A stretch of 40,466 nt of DNA from a virus, in IMG/VR virus record IMGVR_UViG_3300036670_000031, positions 1 through 40,466 of that record. One strand, 5' to 3'. Positions 36,601 to 40,466 of this stretch are shown here, piece after piece (positions within the stretch are counted from its first letter, which is position 1; each line of letters opens with the position of its first letter). The notes below the pieces were generated by a model. It was not told the DNA's origin, did no database searches, and saw only the letters and a list, made by a program, of their open reading frames with translations. Both the position numbers and the translations under genes were made by a program.

Positions 36601-37626
36601 ATGAGCAAAACAATTTTAATTACAGGCGGCGCCGGGTTTATAGCTCACCATTTAGTTGATAAAATATTAACCGAAACTGATTGGAGAATCGTAACCCTTG
36701 ATCGATTAGATTACAGTGGAAATTTAAATAGATTAAACGACGTAGTAATGTCTCACCCTGCAATCGAGCGCAAACGTGTAAGGGTAGTTCATCACGATCT
36801 AAAGGCAGAACTAAATTCTCAAATTAGATCAATGATTGGAAAAGTTGATTTAATAGCGCACCTTGCCGCAGGAAGTCACGTTGATCGATCCATTTCTTAT
36901 CCTATGGAATTCGTACAAGACAATATAGTGGGCACTGTTAATTTAATGGACTACGCTCGTAATTTAGATAGCTTAGATCTGTTTGCGTACTTTTCAACAG
37001 ATGAAATTTTTGGACCGGCACCTGTTGGAGTTAGCTACAAAGAAAACGATAGATATAACAGCACCAATCCTTACAGTGCTAGCAAAGCTGCCGCAGAAGA
37101 AATGGTAGTTGCATACGAGAATACTTACGGTCTTCCGGCAATTATTACTCACACTATGAATGTATTTGGGGAAAGACAACATCCTGAAAAGTATATTCCT
37201 ATGTGTATCAGAGGTGTTCGAGATAACGAAAAAATTACAGTACATGCTAACTCAGAAAAAACAATTGCAGGATCAAGGCATTACATACATGCTCGAGACG
37301 TTGCAGATGCATTGATGTTTTTATATCATACTGACCTTAGTAAATTAGAACCAGACTACGGTGGCGCAAAATGTCAAAAATTCAATATTGTAGGATCTAC
37401 AGAGATTGACAATTTAAAATTAGCACAGTTTATTGCTGAAGTTCAAGACAAACAGCTCAACTACGAAATGTGTGATTTCCACACTAGTCGACCTGGCCAC
37501 GATTTGCGATATGCACTAGATGGTACTAAGATGAAACAGTTAGGATGGGAACCGCAGCCAGCATATGAAAGATTAGAAGAAGTTGTTCGCTGGACATTAA
37601 AAAATAATAGATGGCTAATAGTTTAA
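36601..37626 (+). CDS. RmlB-like NAD-dependent sugar-nucleotide dehydratase/epimerase
   Basis: 341 residues of the extended short-chain dehydrogenase family. The Rossmann motif ITGGAGFIAHH is at residues 7-17, HLAAGSHVDRS follows, SFSTDE-type FSTDEIFG has T133-D134-E135, and Y158-S-A-S-K162 is the catalytic YxxxK. The T-D-E triad plus YxxxK is the signature of dTDP-glucose 4,6-dehydratase (RmlB), though the sugar could differ. The ATG at 36601 is preferred over an in-frame ATG at 36571 because AAGGAC lies just before it and the latter would overlap the radical SAM gene more deeply. It would supply a 4-keto-6-deoxy sugar nucleotide to the glycosyltransferases alongside. No other sugar-nucleotide gene is seen in the window. 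Confidence 0.9.
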   Translation: MSKTILITGGAGFIAHHLVDKILTETDWRIVTLDRLDYSGNLNRLNDVVMSHPAIERKRVRVVHHDLKAELNSQIRSMIGKVDLIAHLAAGSHVDRSISYPMEFVQDNIVGTVNLMDYARNLDSLDLFAYFSTDEIFGPAPVGVSYKENDRYNSTNPYSASKAAAEEMVVAYENTYGLPAIITHTMNVFGERQHPEKYIPMCIRGVRDNEKITVHANSEKTIAGSRHYIHARDVADALMFLYHTDLSKLEPDYGGAKCQKFNIVGSTEIDNLKLAQFIAEVQDKQLNYEMCDFHTSRPGHDLRYALDGTKMKQLGWEPQPAYERLEEVVRWTLKNNRWLIV

Positions 37627-38399
37627 TCAATATTAATAATTTATCAACATCATTTGATAATTTTCATAAAGAAAAATATTCACACTGTGTAATTGATAAT
37701 TTTTTAAATGAAGATGTTGCTACCCAGATAGCAGCAGATTTTCTTGCGTATGATTCTGGATTATTTAACGGCAACTATGATAATCAAATTGAACTGAAGC
37801 GTACTTGTAATATATGGGATAGATTCCCAGCAAGCATTTATAAGCTAATAACGTATCTTAACTCAACAGATTTTATTAATGTTCTATTAAGTCACACCGG
37901 ACTTGATCACTTATACAGTGATCCTGGGATTCACGGTGGTGGAATGCATTCGCATCCTCGAGGAGGCAAACTTAATCCTCATCTTGATTACAGTCTTCAT
38001 CCTAAGTTAGGATTACAACGAAAATTTAATCTTCTCATTTACCTTACTCCCGAATGGCAACATACTTGGGGAGGGAATTTTGGAATATGGGATACAGACG
38101 GAACATCTCCAACAGCATTACTTAAAGAAATATTACCAACATTTAACAGAGCTATATTTTTTGATACAACCCAACATTGTTGGCATGGGTTATCTACGCC
38201 TGTAACTTCACCGATAAATATATCAAGAAACAGTATAGCAATGTATTACTTAATATCCCCTCCTGCAGATACCAATCAACGAAACCGGGCATTATTTGCC
38301 CCGACCGCTCATCAAAAAAATAACCAAGATATTCTAGATTTAATAGAACGGCGCAGTGTTACTAACGGAACGTCAGTTGAACAATGGAATCGATTATGA
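37611..38399 (+). CDS. 2OG-Fe(II) oxygenase-like protein
   Basis: 262 residues. The double-stranded beta-helix core shows H124-x-D126 in LNPHLDYSLHP, a distal His in TQHCWHGLSTP (H192 is the best candidate, with H189 beside it) and R206 in SRNSIAMYY. Together these are the iron and 2-oxoglutarate ligands of the prolyl-hydroxylase-like family. The strand KFNLLIYLTPEW followed by GGNFGIWDT is also typical. It would hydroxylate a protein or a sugar. The start overlaps the previous gene's end by 16 bases and has no clear ribosome site, suggesting translational coupling. The family call is good; the substrate is unknown. Confidence 0.87.
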   Translation: MANSLININNLSTSFDNFHKEKYSHCVIDNFLNEDVATQIAADFLAYDSGLFNGNYDNQIELKRTCNIWDRFPASIYKLITYLNSTDFINVLLSHTGLDHLYSDPGIHGGGMHSHPRGGKLNPHLDYSLHPKLGLQRKFNLLIYLTPEWQHTWGGNFGIWDTDGTSPTALLKEILPTFNRAIFFDTTQHCWHGLSTPVTSPINISRNSIAMYYLISPPADTNQRNRALFAPTAHQKNNQDILDLIERRSVTNGTSVEQWNRL

Positions 38400-39721
38400 A
38401 TTTTATATTTGAAAATCTACGCACACACACAAATTTTTCACAATGTCCAGATGTTAATACCTCGGGAATACGTAGATTTACCGCAAGCCCGTTAGTAACC
38501 TCGATAATTCGATGGAAGACTATTAAATTGCCATTAGTTGATCTTGATACTATTTCTGTAAATTCTAATTATTGGGATAAGCGAAAATTATATCCAAAAT
38601 ATATTATTTCAGCAGGCGTGACACATTCTCCTTGGGACTGGTGCGGATATACTGATCTAAACAAAAAACACGATACATATATGCTTGAGCGTAAAACAAT
38701 ATTTGCTTACTTATCAGAGAAGCAGCTATCGGCTATTCGCAAAAAGAAATGCTTCTTGTTATTAGACCAATCACACGAAGGATATCATACTAGTTGGTTG
38801 TTTGAATGGTTTCATGATTGTTGTAATCATTACGATATAAATCCTACACAAATAATATATGTAACTGGAAATCTTGCAGTCATTGAACAATATAATAATT
38901 GGTGCAACATCAACACAATACAAGATAAAATGTGTGTAATTCCAAATATTCAATTTGAAGAATTTATACAAGATGCTGCCGAAAAACAAGGTAGTACATT
39001 GCCAACTTCATTCCAACAAATTGAATATAAGACCAAGAATACAGACAATATTAAATTATACAATGCATTTCAAAAGAGAACAAGGCCTCACCGCATTTGG
39101 CTGTTTAGTAAATTATACGAAAATAATTTACTAGACGTTGGCATTAATAGTATGAATTCATTTAGACATTCTAATTCATACTACGAAGGAAAAACACTAA
39201 ATGTTGAACTATACAAGTCCTTGATTAATATATTGCCAATATACCCAAGAACTGACCTTAATGATAAATTTAAAGATGCATTTGAAGGTGGGCTCGGCGG
39301 CCTGTTTGAACGAGACTTAAATCACCAGGCAACGTTAGATACATGGATAAGTGTAATTAGCGAAGCGTCGTTTGCTGAAGATACTTGTTTCATAAGTGAA
39401 AAAAGTTTTAAGCCGATAGCAACGTGTCATCCTTTTATTATGTATGGCAATAAACATAGTTTAAAATATCTTAAAAATTTAGGGTATAAAACATTTAGCG
39501 ATTTTTTTGACGAGTCGTATGATGATTTAGAATCCTGGGATCGATTAGATGCAATTATAAAATTATTAAAAGACATTAACTTAATGGATGCTGATAAAAA
39601 AATACAATGGTTTACATCTATGAAAGATGTGTTAGATTATAACTTTAATGTTTTAAAAGAAAATACAAGGGCCAAAACACCAAGGTCTGCAATACTATTA
39701 TCTAACTACATGGCGGATTAA
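38396..39721 (+). CDS. GT-B-like glycosyltransferase (putative)
   Basis: 441 residues from the ATGA overlap at 38396, preferred over an ATG at 38384. The C-terminal third, residues ~331-385 (FISEKSFKPIATCHPFIMYG, then LKYLKNLGYKTFSDFFDESY), matches the E-K-x-F-K-P-I...H-P-F pattern of retaining or fucosyl-type GT-B enzymes, where Glu and Lys contact the nucleotide-sugar. An N-terminal half with KKKCFLLLDQSHEGYHT and TQIIYVTGNLAV strands fits a second Rossmann-like domain. The family is not certain, but the pattern is one I associate with glycosyltransferases of marine phages. It would act with the sugar-nucleotide gene two places upstream. Confidence 0.7.
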   Translation: MNFIFENLRTHTNFSQCPDVNTSGIRRFTASPLVTSIIRWKTIKLPLVDLDTISVNSNYWDKRKLYPKYIISAGVTHSPWDWCGYTDLNKKHDTYMLERKTIFAYLSEKQLSAIRKKKCFLLLDQSHEGYHTSWLFEWFHDCCNHYDINPTQIIYVTGNLAVIEQYNNWCNINTIQDKMCVIPNIQFEEFIQDAAEKQGSTLPTSFQQIEYKTKNTDNIKLYNAFQKRTRPHRIWLFSKLYENNLLDVGINSMNSFRHSNSYYEGKTLNVELYKSLINILPIYPRTDLNDKFKDAFEGGLGGLFERDLNHQATLDTWISVISEASFAEDTCFISEKSFKPIATCHPFIMYGNKHSLKYLKNLGYKTFSDFFDESYDDLESWDRLDAIIKLLKDINLMDADKKIQWFTSMKDVLDYNFNVLKENTRAKTPRSAILLSNYMAD

Positions 39722-39723
39722 AA

Positions 39724-40466
39724 ATGTATAATACTCAAATTATTGAAATTAATAAAGATTTAAAAAGAACACGAAAAGCAATTATTAGTTTAGGATGTTC
39801 ATTTGTTGAAGGCCAAGGAGCAGTCGATCAAGAAATTTGCGATAGCTATCAATGGTCTATGGCTAAGATTGGAGTTCCTATGGAACCAATTTTATCAAAA
39901 AATGAAAAGTCTAAAATGCTATCTGATCATCCAGAGCTATCAATAGATAACACTGGCCGTATAATTTGGAAATTTATGGAATACAAGAATGCATTTGTTG
40001 AAGTATTATGTAAAAAATATTTTAAGGGCACGTATACTCCTATTAATTTTGGTATTAGGGGAAAGGGCAATCGGGCGTCCATTAAAAGTTTATATTTTCA
40101 TCCTCAAATAAACTGGAACAACATTGACGAATTAATAGTGCTATATGTTCCAAGCGGGCCTGAACGATTTGATTTTGTAAGTGACGAATTCAATGAACAC
40201 CATCAGTTTCAGTGTGCATGGCCTTGGTCCGACGATCAAGAAAAAGGCCCTAGAAAAACGCTATGGAAAGGATACGGTACTGCAATATATAGCGAAAAGT
40301 CAGCAATGCTAGAGCAAATATCAAATGTTATTGAATTAGAAAACTGGTGCAAATTAAAAAATGCAAAATTAATAATTACTCCTGGATTTGATACATCGTA
40401 CAAACAAGAAAGATTTAATGAAATTATTCAAGATCTATCAGAGAGAACTAGTAATCAGAAAACTAT
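39724..40466 (+). CDS. SGNH/GDSL-hydrolase-like protein (truncated by window end)
   Basis: The frame runs from ATG at 39724 off the end of the window (247 complete codons). It opens with a short helix and then AIISLGCSFVEGQG, where S26 in G-C-S takes the place of the GDS nucleophile block. FGIRGKGNRAS is the glycine/asparagine block, and ELIVLYVPSGPERFD the third strand with an unusual loop. This layout is typical of phage SGNH-like proteins near tail genes. The catalytic Asp and His blocks would lie further on and are not in the window. An ester-cleaving or acetyl-transferring role on a glycan is possible but unproven. It starts two bases after the preceding gene and has no strong ribosome site. 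Confidence 0.72.
   Translation, partial: MYNTQIIEINKDLKRTRKAIISLGCSFVEGQGAVDQEICDSYQWSMAKIGVPMEPILSKNEKSKMLSDHPELSIDNTGRIIWKFMEYKNAFVEVLCKKYFKGTYTPINFGIRGKGNRASIKSLYFHPQINWNNIDELIVLYVPSGPERFDFVSDEFNEHHQFQCAWPWSDDQEKGPRKTLWKGYGTAIYSEKSAMLEQISNVIELENWCKLKNAKLIITPGFDTSYKQERFNEIIQDLSERTSNQKT

Noticed and set aside
1-40466. CRISPR arrays, tRNAs, insertion sequences, integrase or attachment sites
   Set aside because: No regular spaced direct repeats, cloverleaf-like segments, transposase motifs or flanking repeats were seen. The gaps are too short to hold them.

Overview
The window is a stretch of a T4-like (contractile-tailed) phage genome, probably marine. It is AT-rich, and every credible gene lies on the + strand. 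Genes are packed end to end; the longest gap between them is 59 bases. The N-terminal regions of the baseplate genes and the conserved C-terminal domains of the fibres resemble those I know from marine T4-like phages (cyanophage and pelagiphage relatives). Nothing in the sequence fixes the host: I see no photosynthesis gene, tRNA, integrase or host gene.

Bases 1-19922 hold the baseplate. In order: the C-terminal end of a hub-like structural protein; a gp5-type spike without a lysozyme domain; a gp25-type wedge protein; a large gp6-type wedge protein with an EF-hand-like loop; and a giant 4595-residue protein in the place usually held by gp7. The giant protein carries an FG-GAP-type beta-propeller whose early blades are interrupted by small modules resembling carbohydrate-binding domains.

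Bases 19952-30976 hold adsorption and structural genes. A 213-residue structural protein comes first. Four paralogous tail-fibre genes follow, sharing an N-terminal adaptor but ending in different tips. A small fibre-assembly-like gene sits between the third and fourth fibre genes. A pair of duplicated structural genes closes the region.

Bases 31036 to the window end hold a translationally coupled cassette, mostly joined by ATGA or longer overlaps. It has a conserved phage protein of unknown role, four GT-A-like glycosyltransferase genes in two duplicated pairs, and a further unknown protein. These are followed by a radical SAM enzyme with an N-terminal cysteine cluster, an RmlB-like sugar-nucleotide dehydratase, a 2OG-Fe(II) oxygenase-like protein, a GT-B-like glycosyltransferase and a truncated SGNH-hydrolase-like gene. 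Together these look like a pathway that makes or modifies a glycan or surface structure. Its substrate cannot be read from the sequence.

Regulation: an 8-base AATAAATA element, close to the T4 late promoter TATAAATA, precedes three genes. In all three it ends exactly 26 bases before the start codon. Two weaker TAAATA-containing variants lie in other gaps. I saw no hairpin-plus-T-run terminator.
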